Part shown: in pieces, positions 40,450 through 48,467 of the stretch
Position numbering within the stretch: the first letter of the stretch is position 1
How the letters are laid out: every line of letters starts with the position of its first letter
NCBI GenBank assembly: GCA_963757605.1
Contig: CAVWSF010000003.1
Location: 930,001 to 994,000 of the forward strand
Origin: JAICJC01 sp963757605
GTDB lineage: Bacteria > Actinomycetota > Thermoleophilia > Gaiellales > JAICJC01
DNA: 64,000 nucleotides
Reading direction: 5' to 3'
The notes under the pieces: model-generated
Seen by the model: the letters and a program-made list of their open reading frames with translations, nothing else
Databases searched by the model: none
What the model was told of the DNA's origin: nothing
Made by a program: the position numbers and the translations under genes

Positions 40450-40832
40450 GCGATGTCCTCCTTCACTGAGTCGACGGTTTCGTCGGGAACGGGCGGCGTG
40501 CCGCGTCGCAGCGCCCGCGTCCCGAAGAGCAGGACGATCGCTCCGAGCACGGCCAGGACGAGCGTGACGACGAGCGCCGCGAGCCAGGCATCCATCGCGG
40601 TCGCGAGGGCCAGGACGGCGGTGGCGATCAGCGTGCCGAGCACCGCGAGCATCAGCACAGCCCCGACGGCGAGGAGGCCGATACCGACCGCGAGGCGGCG
40701 CCCCTTCTCGGCCAGCTCGGCCTTCGCGAGGTCGAGCTCGCGCCGCACCAGCTCCGACGCGTCGCGGAGGAGCGCCTTCGTGAGCTCGGCGACGGAGCGG
40801 TCGTCGTTGCCTGGGATGCTCGTCCCGCTCAC
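40410..40832 (-). CDS. DUF1469/phage-holin-3-6 family membrane protein (YqjE-like)
   Basis: 140 residues: SVAELTKALLRDASELVRRELDLAKAELAEKGRRLAVG, then two adjacent spans (IGLLAVGAVLMLAVLGTLIATAVLAL; WLAALVVTLVLAVLGAIVLLFG) and a polar C-terminus. This is the YqjE/DUF1469 layout. GTG overlaps the previous stop (GTGA). Confidence 0.82.
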   Translation of the reverse strand: MSGTSIPGNDDRSVAELTKALLRDASELVRRELDLAKAELAEKGRRLAVGIGLLAVGAVLMLAVLGTLIATAVLALATAMDAWLAALVVTLVLAVLGAIVLLFGTRALRRGTPPVPDETVDSVKEDIAWLKTRAKSAGSR

Positions 40833-41128
40833 GCTGCCGCCCCTCGCCGGAACGACCGCCCCGCGCGGGTGACGTCCGGATCGGCGGCGCGCCGACCATC
40901 TCCGTCGACGAGCGCATCGCGGATCTCGCGCAGCAGCTCGTTCTGATCCCCCAGGTACTCCATCCGCTTCTGCGCCATCTCGTTTCGCAGCTCCGCGAGC
41001 TCGACCTGCGTCTCGCGCAGCTGGTTCCCCTGGATCTGCTTGTCGCGCTGGCGGTAGGCGATCAGGGCCAGGACCAGGTTGCCGACGCCGAGCAGGATGA
41101 GGACCACGTAGTAGTCGAACTGGCTCAC
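40829..41128 (-). CDS. Small membrane-anchored coiled-coil protein
   Basis: 99 residues: an N-terminal span (YYVVLILLGVGNLVLALIAY) then a charged helix (VELAELRNEMAQKRMEYLGDQNELLREIRDAL) likely to form a coiled coil. First gene of the four-gene overlapping operon (41128 to 40055). No family recognised. Confidence 0.65.
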   Translation of the reverse strand: MSQFDYYVVLILLGVGNLVLALIAYRQRDKQIQGNQLRETQVELAELRNEMAQKRMEYLGDQNELLREIRDALVDGDGRRAADPDVTRAGRSFRRGAAA

Positions 41129-41197
41129 GCTCCCTGCCTACCCGCGGCGAACGCGGCGAAAACCGGACGCGCCGCGCTCGGAGGAGTACACTCCGCC

Positions 41198-41282
41198 GAG
41201 TCAGGTTAAGCAGACAGCCTGCCTGGCCGGAGGCGATCGGCCGGGATAGTCGTCTCCGGCTGCTGCTCCCTAGACCTGACTC
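41198..41282 (+). ncRNA. Candidate structured 5' leader upstream of STAS gene
   Basis: GAGTCAGGT (41198-41206) pairs with ACCTGACTC (41274-41282). Inside, AGCAG-CAGCC pairs with GGCTGCTGCT, and GGCCGG...CGGCC closes an inner hairpin, giving one long nested stem of about 85 nt. It ends 54 bp before the STAS ATG. It could be a leader RNA or an attenuator; no known riboswitch motif was recognised. Confidence 0.5.
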
Positions 41283-41336
41283 GACTCCCTCCCGCGCCTC
41301 CCCCAGGCAAGCCCGAGCCTTGCTGGAGAGTGCAAC

Positions 41337-41720
41337 ATGGACGGAACGCTGGATGTCGTGCATGCACCGGGCGTCGACGTGCTCGTCCTCCGAGGAGAGC
41401 ACGACCTCTCCACCTCGACCGACCTCGAGACGCGGATCGACGCTGCGCTCGATGCCGGAAAGAGCGTCGTCATCGACCTGAGCGCCGTGGACTTCATCGA
41501 CAGCACCGTGCTCGCGGCGATCCTGCACGGTCAGCGGCGTGCCACCCCCGAGAGCGACGGCCGCGGGCCCGGGCTCGCAGTCGTCGCCTCGCCGGGTGCC
41601 GCGTTCGTCGCGCGAATGCTGTCGTTCGTCCAGATCGATAGCCAGGTTGCCGTGCACCGCTCGCGCAACTCGGCCGTGGTCAGTCTCAGGCCGTGGCCGG
41701 GCGCGCGGCTGCGCGCCTAG
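41337..41720 (+). CDS. STAS-domain anti-sigma-factor antagonist
   Basis: 127 residues. LVLRGEHDLSTSTDLETRID and VVIDLSAVDFIDSTVLAAIL give the STAS fold, with the phosphorylatable Ser in FIDST; the C-terminus carries FVQIDSQVAVHRS. SpoIIAA/RsbV-like proteins free sigma factors by binding an anti-sigma kinase, or act inside stressosomes. No anti-sigma kinase is adjacent. A strong nested inverted repeat lies in its leader (41198-41282), and GGAGAG precedes the ATG. Confidence 0.85.
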   Translation: MDGTLDVVHAPGVDVLVLRGEHDLSTSTDLETRIDAALDAGKSVVIDLSAVDFIDSTVLAAILHGQRRATPESDGRGPGLAVVASPGAAFVARMLSFVQIDSQVAVHRSRNSAVVSLRPWPGARLRA

Positions 41721-41920
41721 CCCCGAGCTCCCGTGCGACAGACTCGATCGTCGAGACGAGCTGCGTCATCGGCGCTCCGTCCGTGCCGCCGAGCTCGTCG
41801 AGCGTCCAGGCCGCGAGCACGGTCCCGCCCGGGTGCCGAAGTCCTTGCCAGTGACTCGTCGCCTGCCGGCCCGCCCGGGCACCGCGTTTCGCCGCGGCGC
41901 GCGGCGGGGTACGTCGGCCT
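41686..41920 (-). pseudogene. Possible gene remnant antisense to the STAS end
   Basis: A minus-strand frame without a usable start reads HPGGTVLAAWTLDELGG, then TDGAPMTQLVSTIESVAREL, and stops at 41686. GC3 and residue order look like genuine coding sequence for about 45 residues; upstream it becomes Arg/Pro-rich and meets a stop near 41920. It may be the C-terminal remnant of a lost gene. 41921-42140 contains only a Pro-rich plus-strand frame (PAPPPPAPQPPSQPD...) that leads into CsbD without its own start signal. Confidence 0.35.
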
Positions 41921-42140
41921 CAGATGCGACTCTCGCCCCCCGACCTCGAGATCGATCCCGGCGCCTCCGCCGCCTGCGCCGCAGCCGCCGTCCCAGCCGG
42001 ACCGGCCGTTGACGCCGCCGTCGGTGCCCGGCGAGCCCGAGCAGCCACCCGATCCCTCCCCGGGGCCGAACCCCGGCGAGCCGCCGCCCGGAACGCCGCA
42101 GATCCGCACCACGTCCATCTTCGCCGAGAGGAGAACCACG

Positions 42141-42341
42141 ATGTCCGAGAGCAGCCAGGAGATGAAGGGCCGCGCCAAGCAGGCCGCCGGCGACCTGACC
42201 GACGACAAGGAGCTGAAGCGCGAAGGGCAGGTCGACCAGGCCGGGGCCCGCGCGAAGGACAAGATCGACGAGGCCGCCGACAAGGCCAAGCAGGGCATGG
42301 ACAAGCTCGCCGGGAAGGCGAAGGACCGCGGCGGCGGCTGA
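42141..42341 (+). CDS. CsbD-family stress protein
   Basis: 66 residues: EMKGRAKQAAGDLTDDKELKREGQVDQAGARAKDKIDEAADKAKQGMDKLAGK matches the CsbD signature (KGxxKexaGkltgdekleaeGkadq). It is a small hydrophilic protein usually under general-stress sigma control. AGGAG lies nine bases before the ATG. The upstream STAS gene fits a general-stress theme. Confidence 0.88.
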   Translation: MSESSQEMKGRAKQAAGDLTDDKELKREGQVDQAGARAKDKIDEAADKAKQGMDKLAGKAKDRGGG

Positions 42342-42347
42342 GGAGCC

Positions 42348-42458
42348 CTACCTGCCCTGGCCCGCGACCGCGCCGCAGCTGCGGCAGGTCGTGCGGCCGA
42401 GGTGGTCCTGGAGCAGCTGGCGGTGGCTGCAGAGAATCCGGATGAGGAGCGACCTCAT
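42348..42458 (-). CDS. Possible small CxxH/CxxC zinc-binding protein
   Basis: 36 residues: SLLIRILCSHRQLLQDHLGRTTCRSCGAVAGQ. Spaced Cys/His pairs (C-x-H ... C-x-x-C) suggest a mini zinc finger as seen in short actinobacterial proteins. There is no ribosome site on this strand, and it is convergent with CsbD seven bases away. Low certainty. Confidence 0.3.
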   Translation of the reverse strand: MRSLLIRILCSHRQLLQDHLGRTTCRSCGAVAGQGR

Positions 42459-42531
42459 GACGGAGGAGGATCGCGTCGCCGCGCCCCGCCGGCATCGGTG
42501 CGGACACCGAAACCGGCCTGCGGAGAACCCC

Positions 42532-42567
42532 GGAGGGGCCCGGCCCCGTGTGGAGCCGGGCCCCTCC
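42532..42567 (-). terminator. Terminator of the M36 protease gene
   Basis: GGAGGGGCCCGG (42532-42543) pairs perfectly with CCGGGCCCCTCC (42556-42567) around a 12-base loop, eight bases after the protease stop on the minus strand. Confidence 0.75.
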
Positions 42568-42574
42568 CGGTCGA

Positions 42575-45478
42575 TCAGCTCGGCGAGCCGTACACCTCGA
42601 GCTCGCTCATGTCCATGAAGTCGCAGCCGGAGAACGGCCCCGGGCACGACGCGCCCGGGATCTGGAACACCTGCGGCGCGATCATGGTGAACCGGACGAA
42701 CTGGACGCCGTCGCCGGTGCCGGCGTTCAGCGTGACCGCGTTCACCTTGCCGAGGTCGGCCGGCGTGAACTGGCCTTCCGCTGCGACCTGGTAGGTCGTC
42801 CCGTCGGCCGAGGTCTCGATCTTGAAGTCGCCCGTCGCGGCGCTCGGCGAGTCGCCGCACGTGTTCGACGGGTCGACACCGAAGGTCGAGATGTCGATGG
42901 CCGCCGGGAGCTTGACGACGATGAACTTGGGCGTGTTCGTCGTCGGCTGGCCGGTCGGGCTCAGATCCGACGTCGAGCCCCAGCCCACCCCCTGCTGCTG
43001 GTCGATCGCGTTGATCGGGCCGCAGCCGAAGGCGGTGAAGTCCGGGCCGTTGAAGGCCGAGACGCTGGCACCCTTGAGCGCCGACGCCCAGTCTCGGACG
43101 AGCCGGAAGTTGTGCTGGGTCGCACCTGCGCTCTGCGCCGCGATCGCCTGCGTGATCACGGCCCGGTCATACCCGTTCGCGAACGCCACCACGTCGTGGT
43201 AGGTGCCCACGAAGATGCCGTCGATCTCGAAGCGGCCGTTGGCGTTCGTCGCGTCGGACAGGTCGGCGCCCGGGAACCCCGAGGCGTGGCCGCCCAGGTA
43301 GACCTGCGTGCCGGCGATCGGATCGCCGGTCTGCACGTCGGTGACCTTGCCCCGGAACGTCCCCTTCGGCGTGCTCGGGGCCGGAGGCAGGCTCGTGTCC
43401 GCGACGGGATTCGTGTCCTGCCCGTCGACGGACGCTGCGAAGTAGCCCATCCCGCGGTGCGCGAACACCTTCCAGATGGTGTCGTGCGCCTTGCCGCCGT
43501 TCACGACCTGGTCGGCCTGGAGGATGGCGTTTCGCATGTCGAGGAACGACGGCGCCGCCGGCGAGAGCTCCATCGCCCGCGTGACCAGGTTCTCGGTCAC
43601 GCTCGATCCGAGCGCGCGACGCAGATCCCACAGCGTCTCGCCCCAGATCTCGCCGTCGGCGTGCACCTCGGGCTGGCCGATGATCTTGCCGAAGTCGCCG
43701 TAGGTGTAGCCGCCGGACCCGACGTCCGGGGTGCCGGGGCACCGGGACGCCGGAGCGCCGACCGCACAGTCGAGCGGCTGCGTGCGGATCAGGTTCGCGT
43801 TCTCGCTGACGTACCTGCCGACGAGGACGTCGCCGGACCCCTGCGGATCGGGCTGGAACCCGAGGTTGTTCAGGAAGTCCATCGCGTACCAGTCGCTCCA
43901 GGCCTCGCCCATCGCGCCCGGCTGCGCGCCGTTCAGCGTCGAGACGCCGTTGGCGTCGATGACGAGCCGGTTCGAGAGCCCGTGCGTGTACTCGTGGTAG
44001 ACGACGTCGGCCTCGTCGCCGCCGTTCGATGCCAGGAACGGGTCGAGGTTGCCGGTGTTCGGCTGATGGAACAGGTACATCTGCATGATCGGCGGGGTGC
44101 CGTCGGGCGGCGTCGACATGTTGGCGTTGTCGACGTGGCCGCCGTCGGGCAGGCCGTTGTCGAGCGCGGCGCCGTCATCCGGCTGCGCCTGGACGGCGTC
44201 GTGCCCGAGGCCCTGGCCCGCCGGGTTCGACTGCTGGAAGTTCCCGGCCGCGGGCGTGAACCCGATCGGCGCGGCCATGAGGTGATCGTGGAAGTTGTTG
44301 ACGTAGTAGAAGACCTGGGTGGCGTTCTGTCGCCGGTTTGCGCGCCAGGAGCGGGCCTGGTCGGGATTCCACGAGCACATGAACTGCGGCGTGCACGGCG
44401 GCCCGCCGGCGGGCGTCGAGAACGACTGGAACGCGAAGTCCCAGCTGTGATCGCTCGCGGCGCTCACCTCCTCGCTCGACTGCGGGATGTTGTCGTCGTT
44501 CACGTCGGTGTAGACGTGGGTGTTGTTGCCCTGGAGCCGATGCTCGCGGGCGGCGGGGAGCCAGCCGGGTGACGTGAAGTCGACCTCGTGCTGGGTGCCG
44601 CCGAGCGGGGCGCCGGGCCAGTAGTCGAAGACCGAGCCGTTGGCGTCGTCGGTCAGGCTCTGGCGGTAGAGCACGCGGCCGGTCGCCGCGTCGATCACAT
44701 GCAGGTAGGCGGTCGGCGACGACATCGTGACCGTCTGCCAGCCGAGCCGCGTCCCGCCGAGCGTCTGGAACAGGACCAGCTTCGCGCTGTCGAGCCGGGT
44801 CGCGCGCGCGGCACCGATGTCGGCGCGCGCGGCGGCGAGCGCCCGCGACGCCGAGAGCGACGGGATCGCCGAGACGTCGCCGAGATCGCTCACAGGCGAT
44901 CCGGTGACGTTCACCAGGCGCCCGTCACGCGCGACGGCCGCCTCGAGCCCGTTGCCGAAGAGCGGGACGCCGTGCATCGTCTGCGTCCAGCCGAGGTGAT
45001 GCGTGCCCGCGATGTCGACGTAGTCGCGCACGAGCCGCAGCCCGGTCATCGACCGGGCGGAGAGCTTGAAGATCTTCGCGTGGTCTCGGACGTAGCCGAG
45101 GGCGACGCTCGATGCGGGCGCCGCGCTCGGGCCGGTCAGGAAGCCGTTCAGGCGGCCGACCATGCGCGGGGTGCCGGTCAGCGGGTCGATCGTGATCGCC
45201 CCCTGGAGGCCGAGCTGGTTCCCCAGCCGGACGACGGCCATGCTGGGCGTCGCCGCCAGGTTCGCAGCACGCTGCCGCAGCACCTGGCCGGACGTCCCTG
45301 ACGCGCGCACGTCGAGGAACGCCTTGGCGACCGCCCCACCCCTGTGGGGTTTCGCCGTCGCACCTCCTGCGGCGGCAGACTGCACCGCCCCACTCAAAGA
45401 CACCGCGCCGATCAGCATCGCAAGGACGCGGACTCGGCGACCCACCACGGACCGTGCGACCCCACCAGTCGAGCTCAC
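42575..45478 (-). CDS. Secreted M36 (fungalysin) metalloprotease with PDZ-free C-terminal beta modules
   Basis: 967 residues. A signal peptide (VLAMLIGAVSLSGAVQSAAAGG) is followed by an FTP-type propeptide. The catalytic domain has VVYHEYTHGLSNRLV (HEXXH, about residue 485), with the third ligand in GAMGEAWSDWYAMDF. A carboxypeptidase-regulatory-like domain (GTFRGKVTDVQTGDPIAGTQVYLGG) and a discoidin-like domain (INAIDQQQGVGWGS...SELEVYGSP) follow. It digests extracellular protein. GTG start with GGGAGGT; promoter TTGCGG-N18-GATACT upstream. Stand-alone unit with its own terminator. Confidence 0.9.
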   Translation of the reverse strand: MSSTGGVARSVVGRRVRVLAMLIGAVSLSGAVQSAAAGGATAKPHRGGAVAKAFLDVRASGTSGQVLRQRAANLAATPSMAVVRLGNQLGLQGAITIDPLTGTPRMVGRLNGFLTGPSAAPASSVALGYVRDHAKIFKLSARSMTGLRLVRDYVDIAGTHHLGWTQTMHGVPLFGNGLEAAVARDGRLVNVTGSPVSDLGDVSAIPSLSASRALAAARADIGAARATRLDSAKLVLFQTLGGTRLGWQTVTMSSPTAYLHVIDAATGRVLYRQSLTDDANGSVFDYWPGAPLGGTQHEVDFTSPGWLPAAREHRLQGNNTHVYTDVNDDNIPQSSEEVSAASDHSWDFAFQSFSTPAGGPPCTPQFMCSWNPDQARSWRANRRQNATQVFYYVNNFHDHLMAAPIGFTPAAGNFQQSNPAGQGLGHDAVQAQPDDGAALDNGLPDGGHVDNANMSTPPDGTPPIMQMYLFHQPNTGNLDPFLASNGGDEADVVYHEYTHGLSNRLVIDANGVSTLNGAQPGAMGEAWSDWYAMDFLNNLGFQPDPQGSGDVLVGRYVSENANLIRTQPLDCAVGAPASRCPGTPDVGSGGYTYGDFGKIIGQPEVHADGEIWGETLWDLRRALGSSVTENLVTRAMELSPAAPSFLDMRNAILQADQVVNGGKAHDTIWKVFAHRGMGYFAASVDGQDTNPVADTSLPPAPSTPKGTFRGKVTDVQTGDPIAGTQVYLGGHASGFPGADLSDATNANGRFEIDGIFVGTYHDVVAFANGYDRAVITQAIAAQSAGATQHNFRLVRDWASALKGASVSAFNGPDFTAFGCGPINAIDQQQGVGWGSTSDLSPTGQPTTNTPKFIVVKLPAAIDISTFGVDPSNTCGDSPSAATGDFKIETSADGTTYQVAAEGQFTPADLGKVNAVTLNAGTGDGVQFVRFTMIAPQVFQIPGASCPGPFSGCDFMDMSELEVYGSPS

Positions 45479-45513
45479 GGTGACCTCCCCCGTTTCGTCG
45501 GACGACGGGCCGG

Positions 45514-45543
45514 AGTATCCAATAACCCCTGGTGAATCCGCAA
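45514..45543 (-). promoter_or_regulatory. Promoter of the M36 protease gene
   Basis: On the minus strand TTGCGG (45543-45538), an 18-base spacer and GATACT (45519-45514) lie 36 bp upstream of the GTG, which has a normal ribosome site. Confidence 0.55.
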
Positions 45544-45565
45544 GGACGTCGCTCGAGCGACGAAT

Positions 45566-46783
45566 CTAGGCCGTCAGGAGGCCCGTCGCGTACATGGCGA
45601 CGATCCCGGCCAGGTAGCCGCCCACCACGGGCGCAGAGGTCAGCCCGCCCGGCGCGCGGCGTGCGACGTAGCGGCCCACCTCGACCACCACCTGGAGCGC
45701 CGCACCCGCGGCCACCGCGAAGAAGAGCACCGCCAGGACGTCGCTCACGAGGAAGCCGCCGATCCATGCGCCGAGGATCGCCGGGGCCCCGGCGACCAGG
45801 GCGAGGACGGCCAGCCGAGCGACGCCGGCCCGGGCCGCACCTTCGGCGACCGGCGCCGCGATCCCGAGGCCCTCCGTCAAGTTGTGGACCATGAAGCCCA
45901 CGATCAGGAACGTCCCCAGCGCCAGCTCGCCGAGCGCCAGCGACGAGCCGATCGCAAGGCCCTCGCCGAGGTTGTGGACGCCGATCCCGATCGCGACGAG
46001 GGTGGCCAGGCCGAGCCCTCCCAGCGGCTGGGCGCCGTCGCCGCCGCCCGAGAGCCTGGACGCGACCAGCGTGAGCCCCAGGTAGCTGGCAGCGACGCCC
46101 AGCACGACCAGACCGGTGCCGTTGAGCGCGCTCGGAAGCGCCGCCTGCAGCTCGAGCGCCTCGGCCAGCGCCTCGACCATGAGGAACGTGAGCAGGCCGG
46201 CGGTGAGCGCCATGAACGCCGAGAGCGAGCGCGGCGCCGCCCGTCGCAGCGACGGCAGCCACGCCAGGCCGAGCGCGACCGGGACGATGCCCACGAGAGC
46301 GCCGATCACCGCGAGGCCGGCCGCGCCGTGGAGCGACGGCTGCGCCGTCTCGACTGCGGCGGGCACGTCGTGGGTGGTCACGACGCCGCTCGAGGAGATG
46401 AGGCCGATCGTGTACGGGTCGTCCTCGACCCACTGGAACGGCACGTCGACCGTGGCCGACTCCAGCCGCCCCAGCGTGCGCCCGCCCTCGACGCCGCCGA
46501 CCGAGAACGGCACGATCGCGTCGTCGACGGTCACCTGGGCGAGCGTCAGCGCCTCGCGCTGCGGGTTGGTCACGTGGATCGAGATCCTGTCCGGCGCGAA
46601 CTCCACCCGGCGCACGCTGAACTCATCGGCCGGCGGCGGCGCGGTGCCGACCAGCCCGTCGAGCGAGTCCCCGGCCGCGATCGTCGCCGAGACGGCGCCG
46701 ATCAGGAGGATGGCCGGGACGAACGCCCACAGCCGCCAGCGAAGCGCCCCGTCCCGAGGCGCCGCGGGCGAGTCGGCGCCCAT
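45566..46783 (-). CDS. ZIP-family metal transporter with N-terminal extracytoplasmic domain
   Basis: 405 residues. One N-terminal span is followed by about 110 residues of beta-rich ectodomain (FSVRRVEFAPDRISIHVTNPQREALTLAQVTVDD...PYTIGLISSSG). The ZIP domain then has eight spans with IGIGVHNLGEGLAIGSSLALGE and GFMVHNLTEGLGIAAPV, the metal-binding HNxxE motifs of helices 4 and 5. ZIPs import Zn, Fe or Mn. ATG shares its first base with the multicopper oxidase stop, and a DtxR-type regulator heads the operon, so Mn or Fe is likely. The ectodomain fusion is unusual. Confidence 0.88.
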   Translation of the reverse strand: MGADSPAAPRDGALRWRLWAFVPAILLIGAVSATIAAGDSLDGLVGTAPPPADEFSVRRVEFAPDRISIHVTNPQREALTLAQVTVDDAIVPFSVGGVEGGRTLGRLESATVDVPFQWVEDDPYTIGLISSSGVVTTHDVPAAVETAQPSLHGAAGLAVIGALVGIVPVALGLAWLPSLRRAAPRSLSAFMALTAGLLTFLMVEALAEALELQAALPSALNGTGLVVLGVAASYLGLTLVASRLSGGGDGAQPLGGLGLATLVAIGIGVHNLGEGLAIGSSLALGELALGTFLIVGFMVHNLTEGLGIAAPVAEGAARAGVARLAVLALVAGAPAILGAWIGGFLVSDVLAVLFFAVAAGAALQVVVEVGRYVARRAPGGLTSAPVVGGYLAGIVAMYATGLLTA

Positions 46784-47781
46784 CAGTCGCCCACCTCGAA
46801 GAAGCCCATCCAGCCAAGCTCGGTGAACTCCGACACGTGGGCGTGGAACATGAAGTGCCCGGTGTGGTGGAAGTCGATCTCGACGATGCCGCGCTGGCCC
46901 TGGCACAGCATCACGGTGTCGGTGTACTCGAACGCGTCGCCGGTGCCGGTCGGGTAGTAGCGGAAGAGCTCGCCGTGCAGGTGGAACGAGTTGATCAGAT
47001 CGAACTCCGTCAGGTTCGCGAGGTAGATCCGGACGGTGCGCGCGCGGCTGACGCGGATGGGGTGGCGGGCGTAGTAGAAGGCCCGTCCGTTCACCGTGTA
47101 GAACTCGTTCGCCCCGTCGCCGTTGGTGTCGAACCCGTTCATCACCATCACGAGCTCCTGGGCGGGCGGGCGCGGCGTCTTGGGGTCGATGATGAGCGCG
47201 CCGTAGAGCCCCTTCGCGATGTGCTTCTTGAGCGGGGTCGCGTGGCAGTGGTAGAGGTGCAGGCCGGCCGGCGCCGCCGGGAACTCGTAGGTGAACGTGT
47301 CCCCCGGGGGAACGGGCTCGAAGACGCCGTCCATGTTGGCCGGGTGGATGCCGTGGAAGTGGATCGTGTGCGGGTGGCTGCTCGCGTTCAGGAGCCGCAC
47401 GCGCATGCGCTGGCCCTCGGTGACGCGGATGGTGGGGCCCGGCACCGTGGCCGCCTCGCCGGCGAGGCCGTACGCCCACGCCGAGTAGAAGACGCCCTTT
47501 GCGACCTCGATCTCCTTCTCGGTCGCCACCAGCTCGTAGGAGCGCACCGGGCCCGGCTCGTACGCCCGCGGCGGCTCGAGGATGCGGTCGGGCCCGTCCG
47601 GCGCGGGCACCGCATCGCCGATCATCGCGGCGTGCATGCCGGCCATGTCCTCGCCCGACATGAGGACGCCGTCCATCGTGTGGGTGTCGGCGGCGTGGGC
47701 GTCCGACAGCGCCATCACGGCAAACGGCGCCGACGCCGCCAGCGGCGCACCGGCGAGGAGACGGCGGCGGGTGACCCTCAC
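46783..47781 (-). CDS. Two-domain multicopper oxidase, Tat-exported
   Basis: 332 residues. Tat-like signal RVTRRRLLAGAPLAASAP. Domain 1 has HPHTIHFHGIHPAN and GLHLYHCHATPLKKHIAKG. Domain 2 has INSFHLHGELFRYY and HFMFHAHVSEFTELGWMGFFEV, giving type 1 and trinuclear copper ligands. The size fits two-domain laccases or nitrite-reductase-like oxidases; oxidation of Mn2+, Fe2+ or phenols is plausible. It is translationally coupled to dtxR before it (GTGA) and to the ZIP after it (TGATG), a metal oxidation/uptake unit. Confidence 0.9.
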   Translation of the reverse strand: MRVTRRRLLAGAPLAASAPFAVMALSDAHAADTHTMDGVLMSGEDMAGMHAAMIGDAVPAPDGPDRILEPPRAYEPGPVRSYELVATEKEIEVAKGVFYSAWAYGLAGEAATVPGPTIRVTEGQRMRVRLLNASSHPHTIHFHGIHPANMDGVFEPVPPGDTFTYEFPAAPAGLHLYHCHATPLKKHIAKGLYGALIIDPKTPRPPAQELVMVMNGFDTNGDGANEFYTVNGRAFYYARHPIRVSRARTVRIYLANLTEFDLINSFHLHGELFRYYPTGTGDAFEYTDTVMLCQGQRGIVEIDFHHTGHFMFHAHVSEFTELGWMGFFEVGD

Positions 47782-48434
47782 GCGGCCGCCCGCGACACCC
47801 GGATCTGCTCGGCGACCGCAAGCCCGATCGCATGCCGGGCGCCGCCGATCTCGATCGTCACGGGCCCGTCGAACGGGGCCCGGCCGACGAGCACGATCGG
47901 CTGGTCGGGAACGATCCCCAACGAGGCGAGGTAGCGCAAGAGCTCAGGATCGCCGTCGGGCACGCGGCTCACGACGGCCTCGGTGCCGTCGGCGACCTCG
48001 GTCAGCCAACGGCTCTCGTCCGCGCCGAGCTCGAGCTCGGCGGTCGGGATCGGATCGCCGTGCGGGTCGTGCGTCGGATGTCCCAGCGCCGCGTCGATCC
48101 GGCTCTCGAGATCCTCCGACAGGTAGTGCTCGAGCCGCTCGGCCTCGGCGTGCACCTCGTCCCAGCCCAGCCCGAGCGCCTTCATGAGGTAGAGCTCGAG
48201 CAGCCGGTGGTGGCGGATCACCTCGAGCGCAGCCCGCTCTCCCGACGGCGTGAGCCGGACGCCGCGGTAGCGCTCGTGCTCGACCAGCCCCAGACCGGCG
48301 AGCTTCTTCACCATCGCCGTCGCCGAGGCGGGCGTCACCCCCAGCTCGGCCGCCAGCGCCGAGGTGGTCGCCGGACCGTCACGCTCGAGCTTCCAGATCG
48401 CCTTGAGGTAATCCTGAACGGATTCGCTTGCCAT
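47778..48434 (-). CDS. DtxR/MntR-family metal-dependent repressor
   Basis: 218 residues. The N-terminal wHTH is SVQDYLKAIWKLERDGPATTSALAAELGVTPASATAMVKKLAGLGLVEHE. The metal-binding dimerisation domain is HHRLLELYLMKALGLGWDEVHAEAERLEHYLSEDLESRID (ligand-type His and Glu), and an SH3-like/FeoA domain ends the protein. It senses Mn2+ or Fe2+. A DtxR-like operator lies 14 bp upstream of its ATG, so the regulator-oxidase-ZIP operon is self-controlled. Confidence 0.93.
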   Translation of the reverse strand: MASESVQDYLKAIWKLERDGPATTSALAAELGVTPASATAMVKKLAGLGLVEHERYRGVRLTPSGERAALEVIRHHRLLELYLMKALGLGWDEVHAEAERLEHYLSEDLESRIDAALGHPTHDPHGDPIPTAELELGADESRWLTEVADGTEAVVSRVPDGDPELLRYLASLGIVPDQPIVLVGRAPFDGPVTIEIGGARHAIGLAVAEQIRVSRAAA

Positions 48435-48447
48435 GGCGAACTCGTAA

Positions 48448-48467
48448 TTTAGTCATGCCTAACTCAA
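48448..48467. promoter_or_regulatory. DtxR/IdeR-type operator
   Basis: On the minus strand the site reads TTGAGTTAGGCATGACTAAA, close to the IdeR/DtxR consensus TTAGGTTAGGCTAACCTAA (GTTAGGC core and CTAA end). It is immediately upstream of the repressor ATG at 48434. Confidence 0.7.

Noticed and set aside
41198..41282. Sigma-B-type promoter before the STAS gene
   Set aside because: GTTAAG and GGGATAG are present but spaced far beyond the 12-15 bases required.
42471..42575. Plus-strand small frame starting MTEEDRVAAPRRH
   Set aside because: It runs into the terminator hairpin of the protease gene and has no recognisable content.
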